Shown: in pieces, positions 1 through 10,926 of the stretch
Position numbering within the stretch: the first letter of the stretch is position 1
Layout: the number at the start of each line of letters is the position of its first letter
The notes under the pieces: generated by a model
What the model was told of the DNA's origin: nothing
Seen by the model: only the letters and a program-made list of their open reading frames with translations
Database searches by the model: none
Position numbers and translations under genes: made by a program
Origin: Tetradesmus obliquus
Lineage: Eukaryota > Chlorophyta > Chlorophyceae > Sphaeropleales > Scenedesmaceae
Direction: 5' to 3'
Assembly (NCBI GenBank): GCA_030272155.1
Contig: CP126194.1
Span: forward strand, 3,401,501-3,465,500
DNA length: 64,000 nucleotides

Positions 1-1320
1 GCCACTGCAGCCTTCAGCTCTGCAATGCTGAAAGTCTTGCCGGGGTCTGCCTTCAGTTGAATGACGTCGCCTGCAACCAAACACACAGATACACACACAT
101 TTGTCTACATTAGGAGGCTTGAGTGTAGCAAGCAGGTGAAGCAGCAGCCAAGCAGCAGTGTCAGCGATTCATCAAAGGTGCAGTGAAACGGCTGGATGGT
201 GGAGCGGCATGGCAGCACATGAACAGACGGGGATGGTGGGAGTCGTACAGTGGTGTTGGTGGTACAGCCTGCAGCCTCACTCTGGTAGTGCTCCGCCAGG
301 TCAGCCACATGCTCGCCCTGGATGCCGCTGCTGCCGCGCCTGCTGCTGCTGCTGCTGCTGCACTGCTACACACAAACCCGGAACCCTGCTTGCTCACCCT
401 GGTAGCGCTCTGCCAGGTCAGCCACGCGCTCTCCCCAGATGCCGTTGACCCCAACGATGATCTTCTCTCCCGGCTCCAGCAGGTTGGCAATGGCTGCCTC
501 CATGCCCGCGTGGCCTGTGCCGCTGATCATGAGCGTGTAGGGGCTCTCTGTTTGGAACATGTACCTGCACGCAGGTAGTTTGAGGTGACAGAGCATGCTG
601 GTTCAGGGGGCTGGGGCAAGGTCATGAGCGTGTATGGGGCTCTTTGTTTGGAACAGGTAGCTGTGATCATGAGTTGGAAACGGTGGCATGGCACGCTTGT
701 TTAGGGGGCTGTGGCATGGCAGTAGTGTGCAGTTGCAGTGTGGAGGTGCCGCTGATCTGGATCATGTAGGGGCTGGCGGCCTGAAACATGAACATTGATC
801 ACGAGTTATGTTATGGTTACATTGTGTGCTGAAGAACAGGGATGGTGTCGTGGTGGTGGTGTGCGGTTGCAGTGGGAGTGGGTGTTGAGCACGGGCGGCA
901 GGGGCGGCTGAAGCTGTGCGGCCAGTAGCAACAGCAATGCACACGCCAACCAGCGACAACCCACAGAACACTAGCGCTGCTACCTCATGCATACAGTTCA
1001 AAAGCACATGACAGGCGTGCTGGAACGAGGTCTGTGCACTACAGCAACAGTAACCGCTACAGCAAGCATCAGAAGCCTTCGGGCAGGGGGACTTCTGGAC
1101 CAGCATTGCTTATAGCTGCGCAGTTGTGTTACCATGCCTAAAACTGTCATATTGCATCACGGCAGTGCTGCAGCAGGCCCCACCTCAAGCCCTCCTTGAT
1201 CTCATCCATGATGTGGATGAAGGGCGGGTGCATGTGGCCCAGCAGCGGCAGCGCCTGCGCTGCCAGGATGCGGGGGTGGGCTGTGGTGGGCCCTGGGCCC
1301 ATCAGCAGCCTGGTGGGCAC
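1..1320 (-). CDS. Serine/alanine-glyoxylate aminotransferase (PLP enzyme), partial
   Basis: Three exons in phase: 1184-1320, 398-564 and <1-70. They encode a stretch starting VPTRLLMGPGPTTAHPRIL, then RYMFQTESPYTLMISGTGHAG, AIANLLEPGEKIIVGVNGIW and GERVADLAERYQ, then GDVIQLKADPGKTF. This is the N-terminal part of the class V aminotransferase fold: the MGPGP loop and the SGTGHAGMEA segment that helps bind PLP. Family members transfer amino groups between serine or alanine and glyoxylate in photorespiratory metabolism, usually in peroxisomes or mitochondria. The PLP lysine and C-terminus lie beyond the left edge, and the first exon upstream of 1320 was not found. Splice phases agree across both introns. 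Partial copies of the 398-564 exon lie near 280-322, 622-652 and 757-790. Family assignment is secure; the choice between serine and alanine donor is not. Confidence 0.85.
280..790 (-). repeat. Partial exon copies around aminotransferase exon 398-564
   Basis: The 5' end of the exon (MFQTESPYTLMI segment, 524-566) is echoed at about 622-652 and 757-790. Its 3' end (GERVADLAERYQ) is echoed at about 280-322 as GEHVADLAEHYQ. The copies are diverged and probably not used. Confidence 0.6.
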
Positions 1321-2556
1321 CTGCAGGGCCGGCAGGGCGGGGCAGTACAGTGCAACAGCAGTACAGCCTGATCCAGGTGGGCATTGTCATGCATTACAAA
1401 GTGGCGGCAGCTCTTGCAACGCAAATGTTAGCGACGCTGTAGTTCATGGTATGCGCTGTTGACCTTTGACTTGGCCCATGCCAGCCACAAAGACGTGCAG
1501 ACAATATCGCATTGATACTCCGTTGTTGTTGATCAACCAATGCGCTACGCTGCGACATGCTGAGTCGTTGAAAGAGCGGGCTGGGTCAGCAAGCAGGCAA
1601 CGGATGTTCCGTTGCTTGCTTGCTAACCCCGCCCGCTCCCCTTCAACGACTCAGCTTGTCGCAGCGTAGCGCATTGGTTCATCAACAACCTGACCTGAAG
1701 TAACGAGGTACAGCTGGGCCGCAGTCTATTACTTTCAATTACTCGGTACTGATGTGGACACACCGCACAACACGTGGTACCCTGCTGATGCATCCGTGGT
1801 CGCGCTGAGGTGAACGTGGTGTCAAACGCCGTGTTGTATCCATAGACGGTGCATCTCGCACCTGAATCGGGCCCTGAGGAGTCTTTGCTGCATTCGACAC
1901 CTCTGCCATCTCCTCCTTCCTGCCCTGAGACAGCTGATCAACGCTCATGGTTGCTCCAAGCACTGCATTTAAATGGGAAATAGGCGAATGTTGTTGGTCA
2001 GCATGCTCATCTGCATGCACCAGCATGAGGCAGCAACATATGTCCCTATGCTTGCCATGTGTGCACCCCAGTTTGTCCTACCAGGAGTGCTACATAGGCA
2101 GAGCCACACAACCAATGTTGTTAGGGGCTGCATGGCTGCAAGCTGTAATATCTTACGGATTGTGCAGCAGGAGCAGCAGTAAAGGGTCTTGGCGGATGGT
2201 GTGTGAATGGTGATATGGCCTGCTTAACGTCGATTTACTCTGCTGATGGCTACATAGCTGGTCAGCAGCGAGTGATGCTGTGAAAGTCTCGTGTTGGTTT
2301 GCGTGTCAGCATAACAGGGGGTGTTCCTGAGCAGGGTTTCGAAATGAATGGTGATCAGTAGGCGGGCGTGACGTGAACGAGACAATGGGCTTTTTGAGTG
2401 CATGATCTAGCTTTAGTTGGCGTACGTTGTCGTCTGTCAGTCCTACGTTCGACAGCATCACCACTCGGGAGAGCTGCGCAGAGCACGAAACCTTGACGTC
2501 TGGTGAACCTGTAAGCTATTGTGCCCTTTGGCAACTCAACCTGAACGAGCAGCGCC
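1321..2556. other. Intergenic/unresolved, between divergent aminotransferase and PFK genes
   Basis: Must hold the missing first exon(s) of the aminotransferase and both promoters. No convincing exon was recognised. The only strong structure is the long foldback at 1524-1690. Confidence 0.4.
1524..1690. repeat. Long foldback (near-perfect inverted repeat, ~80-bp arms)
   Basis: The left arm begins GTTGTTGATCAACCAATGCG and the right arm is its near-complete reverse complement, ending at ATCAACAACC. The centre is GCAACGGA-TGT-TCCGTTGC, leaving a 3-nt loop around 1605. The arms differ by only a few mismatches and small indels. This could be a MITE-like foldback or a template for double-stranded RNA. 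No target-site duplication is obvious. Confidence 0.85.
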
Positions 2557-4851
2557 ATGCTCACCAGGCAGCAAAGTTGCGTTGAACGGCCCGTGGCTCT
2601 TCAACATGGCAGCAACGCAGGCAGGAAGCTGCCGTATACAGCATCACGAGCTGGCAAGCGTGCGCTGGTAGTTCGGGCGTCTGTGACTGTGCCAACGATT
2701 CCTATACCAGGTGGGGTTTGGCTGGCATCTGTGGCACCAGGGCGCATGGGGTCTGCTTTGGGCTTAAACGTGGCCACTCATGGCCTGATCCAGCCACCTG
2801 ACGTTGCCATGGCGCATCACGTGTGCTGCAGGAGCTGATGAAGTACTGTCCTGCCCAGACATACGGCCAAGGCTGGTGGCTAGGTGCGATCATCTTGCAC
2901 ATCAGCTCTGCAGCTGCACAGTAGGCAAGCCTGTTCCTGTTCATTTCCTGCAGTTGCCACAGCAGGTTCAGCTGTTGCAGAGACAAAGTGGTGAGCTAGG
3001 GTTTGTCACCTGACATATCCTGCTACTGCTGCTGCTTGAAGGCCCAGCCCGTTTGTGGCACACAACAACTTTGGCGGGGGATTTGGTGAGCTCAACAGCA
3101 CCTTGAAGAGGCAGCTTATGCCGGCTCTTCTGTTCTGTCCACCTGTTTGACTAGCCTGAAAGCAGCAACAACTGGCACGGGCAGACATGCAACGGCTGTC
3201 ATGATCCCCATGTACTGTGCATGTCAACACTTGTCGCAGCAGTGCACAGCAGAGGTTTTGCTGGCACGTCACTGCCGCAACTTGTTACTTATTGTTGACT
3301 GCTGTTGACTGTTCCTGCAGTGTCTGACATGGACCGCGTGGCTCTGACAGCCATGCGGTTTGGCTCACCAAAATCAGCAGGTGCGCACAGCAGTGGCAAC
3401 GCAGCAACTCCCGTAACAGCAGGGCAAAGCAGCATGGAGCCGCGACAGCAGGGCTCAAGCGGTAGCAACGCGGGCGGCGCTGCAGTGCTGGTAGTAGCCT
3501 GGCCAACGTACAGGTCGCTGTGTCCATGGATGGCGCATAAATGGCACATGCTGCTGCAGCACCTGCTGCATGCAGCGGGTGGCACAGCAGCTACTCCTGC
3601 AAAGCACCAGCTGTGTTTGTCAGCACGGCCATTGTTGTGGCGTTCTTTAGCAGACTAGTCTGCAAAGGCTTGATGTTTCTGCTGCTACAAGAGGTACACG
3701 ATTGCTGCCACAAGAGGTACACGAGTTTTGGGCCATATGACCGTCCTGCAGGCCCCGCATGTTGTTTTTTGCAGCAACACAGCAGGGGCAGGATGCTTCT
3801 GTTGGCGGCCAGCTGCAGCACTCGCAACTACCAGCGCACCCACACCAGCGCCTCCGCTCACCCGCGCGGCGCACCTGCTGCTCCTGCTGCTGCTGCTGCT
3901 GGGGCCTGTCCTGCAGGAGCTGCGCAGTTCTTTTCAGCGCCGGAGCTAGAGGGAGGCAACGGCGATGGGCAGCACATAAACTGGATGGAGGCAAGCCTAG
4001 AGCAGCTCACCACGCCGCTGCCTCCCTGGGCTGTGCGTGCGGGTGCAAGGGAGACCATCTTTCATGATCCGCGCCACACCACAGCAGCAATCGTGACATG
4101 CGGAGGGCTGTGCCCTGGCTTGAATGATGTGGTGGCGGTGAGTGGCTTGCAGGAAACAGTTTTGTAGTCGTAAACAGCATTACGCTTGAGCAGCAAAGTC
4201 ACCTGCACATGTGTTGCAAGCAGAGGCTCGTTCCCTTACACTGCTGTTGTACAAAACAGAAACAAGATACATCTTGCAGGAACACATCCAGCACAGCATC
4301 TTTGGCATCCTGTACACCCACCGGCACATGTTGCATGGTCCCTGCATGTCTGGGTGCCAGCTTAGCCTGCTTCCTGCTCTGCTGCTACTGCTCGTCCTCC
4401 TTCACCTGCTACCCCTCCTGCTGCAGGGCCTGGGGAACAAGCTGGCAGACTCCAGTGCTCCCCACGGCAAGGATCATGGGCATCCGCCATCACTTGAAGG
4501 GCTTGTCCTCACTGCTGCTGCTGCTGCCTGTCTCCTGCAGGGCCTGATCAACAAGCTGACTGACTATGGAATGCGTGAGGGCAACATCCTGGGCATCCGC
4601 TACGGCTTCAAGGGCCTCTACTCACTGTTGCTGCTGCTGCTCCTCCTGCTGCAGGGCCTGGTGAACAAGCTGACTGACTATGGCGTGCCTGAGGGCGACA
4701 TCCTGGGCATCCTCAACAGCCTCAGGGCTCCAACTGCTGCTTCTGCTGCTGCTGCTGCTGCCTCTCCTGCGGGGCCTGGTGAACAAGCTGACTGATTGTG
4801 GTGTGCCTGAGGGCAACATCCCGGGCATTTCTAACAGCTTCAGGGCCTCAT

Positions 4852-4896
<45 letters not shown>

Positions 4897-7176
4897 CTCC
4901 TGCAGGGCCTGGTGAACAAGCTGACCGACTCTGGTGTGCCCGAGGGCAACATCCTGGGCATTGTCAACAGCCTCAGGGCCTCAACTGCTGCTGCTGCTGC
5001 TACTGCTGCCTCTCCTGCAGGGCCTGGTGAACAAGCTGACCGACTATGGTGTGCCTGAGGGCAACATCCTGGGCATCCGCTACGGCTTCAAGGGCTTCTA
5101 TGACAAGGAGCACAAGCCGCAGGTGCTCACCAAGCGCAGCGTGGACGGCATACAGCTGCAGGGGGGCACCATCCTGGGCACCAGCAGGGGTGGCGCCAAC
5201 ATCAAGTGAGTAGAACAGAATATTAGTGAGTGTATTGGTATTGATTGTTAGTGTTTGTTGGGCTGATGCGGCATCCAGCTGCAGGGCGGCACCATCCTGG
5301 GCACCAGCAGGGGCGGCGCCAACATCAAGTGAGTGTGGGCACCGCAGAGGGAGAAGGCCACTGCTATTTCTAGAGTGTTGTAGAGTATTGCACATAACAG
5401 ACAAATATCACGAAGCACTTGCAGGCAGCTGCACCCAGCTGCAGGGGGGCACCATCCTGGGCACCAGCAGGGGCGGCGCCAACATTCAGTGAGGCTGGGG
5501 CTGGGTGCGGCAGTCGGGCAGATGTAGCAATCGGGCAGGGGCTGATGCGGCAGTCGGGGCAGGGGGGCTACTGCAGAACAGCAGCGGGGCGTGCTTGCAG
5601 AAATCTGCAGGAGGGGACAGTTGCACGGCATCTTGCTTGCAGGAAATCGTGTGCTGTCTTTGGATGGAGACAGTTCCTGCAAGCCACACATGACGCTTCC
5701 AGAGTGCAAGGACAGGGGCACAGGCTGTGTTGGTTAGCATAATATCAACACAGCATTTGCACCTGCCCATGTAGTCAACAGCAGTCAAAAAACATCAAAA
5801 AATACCCAGCTCACCACATGTGAATGACCGACTGTGGCCCTGCAGGGAGATTGTGAAGCGCGTGGACATGTGGGGCGTAGACATGCTCTTTGTGGTGGGC
5901 GGCAACGGCGGCAATGCAGGCGCCAACGCCATCCAGCAGGTGTGATGCAGTAGCAGCAGCAGCAGCACAGCGAGCACACAGTTCTTTGAGTGCGCTGATC
6001 ATGGGTGATTGCACGGCTGCGACTACCCGCCTGTGTTGAGTTGTGCTGCATGTCAGCCTGTGCATATCATGCAAGTTGCACAGCATGCTGCGGCCTGTGT
6101 TTGTGCATCACCCGTTCATGTCTAAGGTGCTAGTCTGCCGCAGCACGTCACACCTGTTGACACTATATGCTTTGGATGTGCCTGCGGCACAACTGCTGCA
6201 CTTGCAGATGTGTGAGGAGAACGACGTGCTGTGCAACGTGATTGGCGTGCCCAAGTCCATCGACAACGACATCCTGCTCATCGACAAATGCTTCGGCTTT
6301 GACACAGCCGTGGAGGAGGCGCAGCGCGCGCTGCTGGCAGCAAAGGTGCGCGGCTGGCAGCAAAGAGCAACAATGTGTTCAGCAGCAGTGATTGCGGCGG
6401 ATTTGTCAGCACTACGAGTGTGCACTTACGCTGCCAGCCACATGCTGGTGGAGTCATGTGAGACAGGGACATCTGTTCATTGTGAGGCATGCGGGTGTTG
6501 CGGCTGGTGACGCGCCGCAACGAACTGACAGCAACAGGCTTGCCTCGCGACGTCCTTGCTAGCTGCACTATAGCATTATTGTGCTGTCATCCTGCTTTGC
6601 TTTGTTTATGATTTCGTGTGTGCACCTGTTGCAGTGTTCTCACTCCAAATTCGCTGCTGCTGCTGCTGCTGTGCAGGTTGAGGCCAGCAGTGCGCGCTGC
6701 GGCATTGGGCTGGTGAAGCTGATGGGACGGCAGAGCGGCTTCATCGCAGTGCAGGCCTCCATGGCCTCAGGTCAGGCTGCGGGGCTGCTGTTGACAAGTT
6801 GATTCTATTGAGATGTAACCATTCTGCTGCGTGGCTGCGCACTACTTGCAGCACGATTTTTAGCACGATTTGGGGCATACACAACCACTGCAACCTGGGT
6901 TATGGTATGTTGTGCATGGTACTGCTTGTGGTGGTGGGGCCGCATAAGAGAGTGTGCTGCTGCAGGGAGTTACACAGTGCAGCAGTTTTCTAAGTTCAGC
7001 AGCAAGGTGGCTTGACAAGCCATGGGAAGCTGCATTTTAGCACCATCATGCAAAACCATTTGCCTCGTCCTTCGAACGGAGCACGTCTCCGACCGGCAAC
7101 TGGACCCGACCTGCAGCTGTCTCACAGGCATCTTCTTGTGCTGCCTCAGATCGTGGCTTGTTGTAATCAGCATGAC

Positions 7177-7217
<41 letters not shown>

Positions 7218-7865
7218 AGGCGTGGTTGACGCTGTGCTGATCCCCGAGGTGCACTTCCAGCTGACTGGCGAGAAGGGCCTGTTCAAGTACCTGCAGAGCG
7301 TGCTGGAGGCCAAGGGGCACTGCGTGGTGTGCGTGGCTGAGGGCGCGGGCCAGGTGAGGGCTGTTGCGTGAGCAGGCTTGGGGTGCTGAGGCATGTGTGC
7401 GCTTCAGTGCTGGAGGGCCACAGTGTGGTGTGCGTGGCTGAGGGCGCGGGCCAGGTGCGCGCACTGGCTGTTGCGTGAGCAGGCTTGGGGTGCTGAGGCA
7501 TGTGTGCACTTCAGTGCAGGAGGGGCACTGCGTGGTGTGCATGTGGCGCAGGGGGGGGGGGGGGGGGGGCAGGTGCGCGCGGGGGGCGGTGGCATGTGTT
7601 GACAGAGTCGTTGCATGAGGTTGCATGCAACCAGGCATGCAACCAGGCGAGCGACCACCGCTGGTGGACATATCTCTATGGGCAGGTACAGCCGTCTGTT
7701 GTGCGGTTTGGTGAGCATGTGGGTTGTCTGTGTATGAGCCAGGTCGTCAAGCACCTCAATGGCTTGGCACAATGCTGCTGCCGCACTTCGCAGGCCCTGC
7801 TGGAGAACGACAGCCTGCACAACAGCACCGACGCCAGCGGCAGCCTGCCTAATCTCACATGCTTG

Positions 7866-7901
<36 letters not shown>

Positions 7902-8298
7902 GCTGCTGTTGCCGTCCTTGCAGGACCTGCTGGAGAACGACAGCCTGCACAACGGCACTGACGCCAGCGGCAACCCCATCCTGGCAGACATCGGCACCTT
8001 TTTGAAAAAGGAGCTCAAGGGCGCCTTCAAAGAAGCAGACATCAAGTACATCGACCCCTCATACATCATCCGCTCCATCCCCACCACATCAAACGACCGA
8101 ATCTACTGCAAGATCCTTGCACACAACGCAGTGCATGCGGCGTTTGCAGGATACACGGGTATCACTGTGGGGCTGGTGAACACGCATTATGTGTACCTGC
8201 CGATCCCGGTTATTATCCAGGCAGCGCGCAAGGTTGACCCGCGCGGCAAGATGTGGAATAGGCTGCGGGCATCCATCGGCCAGCCAAACTTCTACTGA
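2557..8298 (+). CDS. PFK: Plastid ATP-dependent 6-phosphofructokinase (plant PFK4/5 type)
   Basis: Spliced model of nine exons: 2557-2710, 3321-3461, 3917-4137, 5021-5205, 5846-5939, 6208-6345, 6677-6770, 7220-7353, 7924-8298; 1536 nt, 511 aa, all phases consistent. It phosphorylates fructose-6-phosphate with ATP in glycolysis. Motifs in order: [10 protein letters not shown] (ATP loop), [24 protein letters not shown] (substrate/catalytic), [54 protein letters not shown] and a C-terminus ending GQPNFY. GGNG in place of GGDG is typical of the plant PFK4/PFK5 clade. The N-terminus (MLTRQQSC...[10 protein letters not shown]) looks like a chloroplast transit peptide. The exon 2/3 junction (3461|3917) is the least certain. 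Introns are full of partial exon copies. Confidence 0.9.
4427..5020 (+). repeat. Five tandem partial copies of PFK exon 4 (acceptor plus exon start)
   Basis: Copies begin at 4427, 4541, 4655, 4773 and 4906, just before the full exon at 5021 (spacing 114-133 bp). Each has a (CTG)n or pyrimidine tract, CTCCTGCAG, then sequence for [23 protein letters not shown] peptides, and then diverges. The fourth copy has lost the acceptor AG (CTGCGG). The second keeps the longest match, through RYGFKGLY. Confidence 0.9.
5271..5492 (+). repeat. Two partial copies of the PFK exon 4 3' end
   Basis: Segments at about 5271-5335 and 5431-5492 repeat the exon end encoding [18 protein letters not shown]. The first also repeats the AAGTGAGT donor; the second has CAGTGAGG. 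They lie immediately downstream of the functional exon. Confidence 0.9.
7397..7570 (+). repeat. Partial copies of PFK exon 8 3' end, with a 19-G run
   Basis: The exon end encoding [14 protein letters not shown] plus its donor (7310-7360) is echoed at about 7405-7460 and 7505-7550. The second copy runs into an uninterrupted run of 19 G at 7551-7569. Confidence 0.8.
7790..7850 (+). repeat. Partial copy of PFK last exon start
   Basis: Repeats the first ~55 nt of the last exon ([15 protein letters not shown]), with a CGCAG acceptor just upstream, 130 bp before the functional copy at 7924. Confidence 0.85.
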
Positions 8299-9380
8299 TC
8301 CAGCTAGCCGTTGTCACAGCTGCTGTGTGCGGGGTTCCTGTTGTGTTATGGCTCCTGCGCTTTGTGTGGTGGTTTCAATCAGCTGCAGGCAGGTGTAGCC
8401 AGAAAGCTGGTGAGCTGCTAGCCTGTGATGGAAGCGCATGTACACGCTATTGCTGTTTAGCTCAATGGCGGCCGCGGCTCGTGTTGAAGCGTAGAATCTG
8501 CGCTTGGTCAGCAGCTGCACCAGTGGCCTGTTGACAGAGCAGGCGGCTGGCAGGTGAAGGGTGTGTTGCTGCTGTTCAAGGGTGCAGCAACAGGTGTAGT
8601 GCAGCCGAAGCACGCGGTTCTGTGGTCGCACCTTGGTGCTGATACGCAAGCATCATTGGGACAGATATGTGGTGTATGAGATGCTGGCTGTGATGCTGCT
8701 AGCTACAGTGTGTGCTGCACACCGCTAGTGCGATGCACATCGCGGGTGCTTTGGTGACATGCATTGCCTTCGTGTTTGTGGGGTGAACCTCCAGACACAC
8801 AACATACTTTAGGAAGCATGCAACCCATTGATGTGCATTAATGCAACATTGGCTATACACGGTCTTTAATTGATGTGTGTCTTCACACATTGATGTGTGG
8901 GCAGGTGCTGCAGGCAGGTGCTGCAGAAGTAGTGTTGGGTAGGGGTATTTGCTGCATGTCAGCCTGTAGTTGCACTACTGCAGTGCATGTTTCACTGCAT
9001 AACAGTGTGTGCATTGTCGGTAGCAGAGCCAAAGTGCTTTTGTGTGCATGCATGGTGAGTGGCACGGCGTGTGTGCATGCACCCCGTGCGTCGACTGTGC
9101 ATGCTGCTGATCCACTGGCCATGGGCACTTGCGGCCCCTGGGGCCCAGTTCATAACCTGCAAGGCACCACAGTCATATTTGTTGGGCGGGCGGGCACCGA
9201 ATGTCGCCTGCCTGCCAGGCAGCATACCCCTGTTTGTGCGGAGGATTCTGTTGTTGCCGGCTCATTGTTGTGAACACCATAAACTTGTCTGTAGCTTCGT
9301 CTGTTTCTAGCTCATACCTGCTCTGTAGTTTGCTCAATGCTGTAGGGACGGCAGTCTGACAGAGACATGGCAGCGCCTGT

Positions 9381-9440
9381 TAACGTTACGCAGTTACATA
9401 TGTAACTCATGTGCCAACATGTTATGACCGTCATAACATG
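9381..9440. repeat. Cluster of three perfect palindromes
   Basis: TAACGTTA at 9381-9388; AGTTACATATGTAACT at 9392-9407; CATGTTATGAC-C-GTCATAACATG at 9418-9440 (11-bp arms, 1-nt centre). All lie within 60 bp, just 5' of the ATG at 9481. Confidence 0.8.
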
Positions 9441-9480
9441 AGAGCCATAGCTGCTTATAACACTGCCAGTTATCAGTGCA

Positions 9481-10056
9481 ATGTTTGCTTCGACGAGTCC
9501 TGCAAAAGGGCCTCGCCAAACTCTAGGTGTGTGTGATTTACTTCAGAGTGAGGTCATGTACATATGCCTGAGGTCATGTACATATGCAACTACACATAGC
9601 TGGCCAAGCACTTTCACAACAATCAATGGGCGGAAGCACTCCAGCTTGAGCTCAAGTGCATGCAGTGCCGTGTCTTTCACAAATAGGCGACTGCAAGATT
9701 GCTTTGAACACAAATGTCATGGAGCAAAGTGCACATGCACGTCCGGCAACGTGGACACTCAAACAGGCGCATGTTGCACACAACGCCCCGCCCTTAGACA
9801 GCAGCTGCTGTCCCGCTGCAACTGTGCAGCTGTACAGGGCAACACGGCCAGACAAGTGCTTGATCGTACTGCAGTATACAATTGGTACAACGTGCAAGCA
9901 GGTACTGCGCCCATAAGCGCCAGACGGGATCTGCGGCCGCATAGGCGCGGCCACCCCGCAGCTGCCAAGTCATCAATAAGCACGACGGCTGAGACGAAAA
10001 TTAAAAATCCTGCGGCGGCAGCTTTGTGGCATTGTGCCGCAATCGCATGCACGTAG
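9481..10056 (+). CDS. Hypothetical Cys-rich ORF, doubtful
   Basis: An ATG-initiated uninterrupted ORF of 191 codons lies 40 bp downstream of a cluster of palindromes. Its middle part is cysteine-rich (CFEHKCHGAKCTCTSGN). No known domain, signal peptide or membrane segment was recognised. In this GC-rich, intron-rich genome an ORF of this length can arise by chance, so it is listed mainly because its composition is not simple repeat and its start is an ATG. Confidence 0.2.
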   Translation: MFASTSPAKGPRQTLGVCDLLQSEVMYICLRSCTYATTHSWPSTFTTINGRKHSSLSSSACSAVSFTNRRLQDCFEHKCHGAKCTCTSGNVDTQTGACCTQRPALRQQLLSRCNCAAVQGNTARQVLDRTAVYNWYNVQAGTAPISARRDLRPHRRGHPAAAKSSISTTAETKIKNPAAAALWHCAAIACT

Positions 10057-10926
10057 TATCTAAACAGCAGTGTCATGAGCAGCAGAAGCAGCAGTTAACA
10101 GCAGTGTGAAAGCGCTGCAGAGCGCGTGGCTCGGCAACATCAGGCTGGCACTAGTGCAGTGCAGTACTGCAACGGCAGCACACTTCTGCCGACACCCACA
10201 TTCCAGGGATGCTTAGACATGCTGCAGATGCGCAGGACAGGACGCACGCCAGATTCCATGCATGGACAGCAAAACACAACAATATGCTGTGACACGTGTC
10301 AAATCTGTCAAGAAATTTCCAATCAAATTCATTCTATGTGATTTGATGTGCATGTAGATCATCCAATGCCCCACACGTGCTGCTGCAGCAGCAGCAGCAG
10401 CCACTGCACAAACAAGTAAACACCGAACTTGTATGCTGCTGCTGACATTTGCACCGCAGTCATGGGACACAACTGCCAATTGATGTAACAAGAAGAGTCT
10501 ATACGGCTCTTGCATTGATGTACTGTTGTGCGTGCTTGACGCCAACATTGGGGACTGGCCATGTGCAGCATGTGGGCTGGCCCAGAAATGACAATGCAAA
10601 TGTGCAGCATAGCATGTGACACACCACCCAGACAGGCTGTGAATCGCGCAAGCTTTGTCTGCCCCCTCCCTACTGCTTGGCAGAACCAGCAAGTAGTAGC
10701 TGAGGCTGTCCGGCATGGCACACCAGCCACAGCTCAACTTACACAGCAAGGAAGCAACACATACACAGGCCCATCATTGCGTTGCTGCAGACGACAGGCT
10801 TTGACATCCAATACATACCACACCATTTCCTATAATGTGGTTCTTGAGATGGCACAGCTGAGGTGGGTCCGTCCCATACTTTGGTATTGGTATTGGTATT
10901 GAGATGGCACAGCACACAAAAATAGC

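Larger units (their letters stand above)
8299..10926. other. Intergenic between convergent PFK and fasciclin genes
   Basis: Holds both 3' ends. Visible are the palindrome cluster 9381-9440, a direct repeat of GAGGTCATGTACATATGC at about 9550-9590, and the doubtful ORF at 9481. Near 10880 a TTGGTA unit is repeated three times. No recognised gene. Confidence 0.4.

Noticed and set aside
5271..5492. Extra PFK exons encoding [14 protein letters not shown]
   Set aside because: They duplicate a segment already present in exon 5021-5205; including them would repeat a conserved motif and break the fit to the family. Treated as echo copies.
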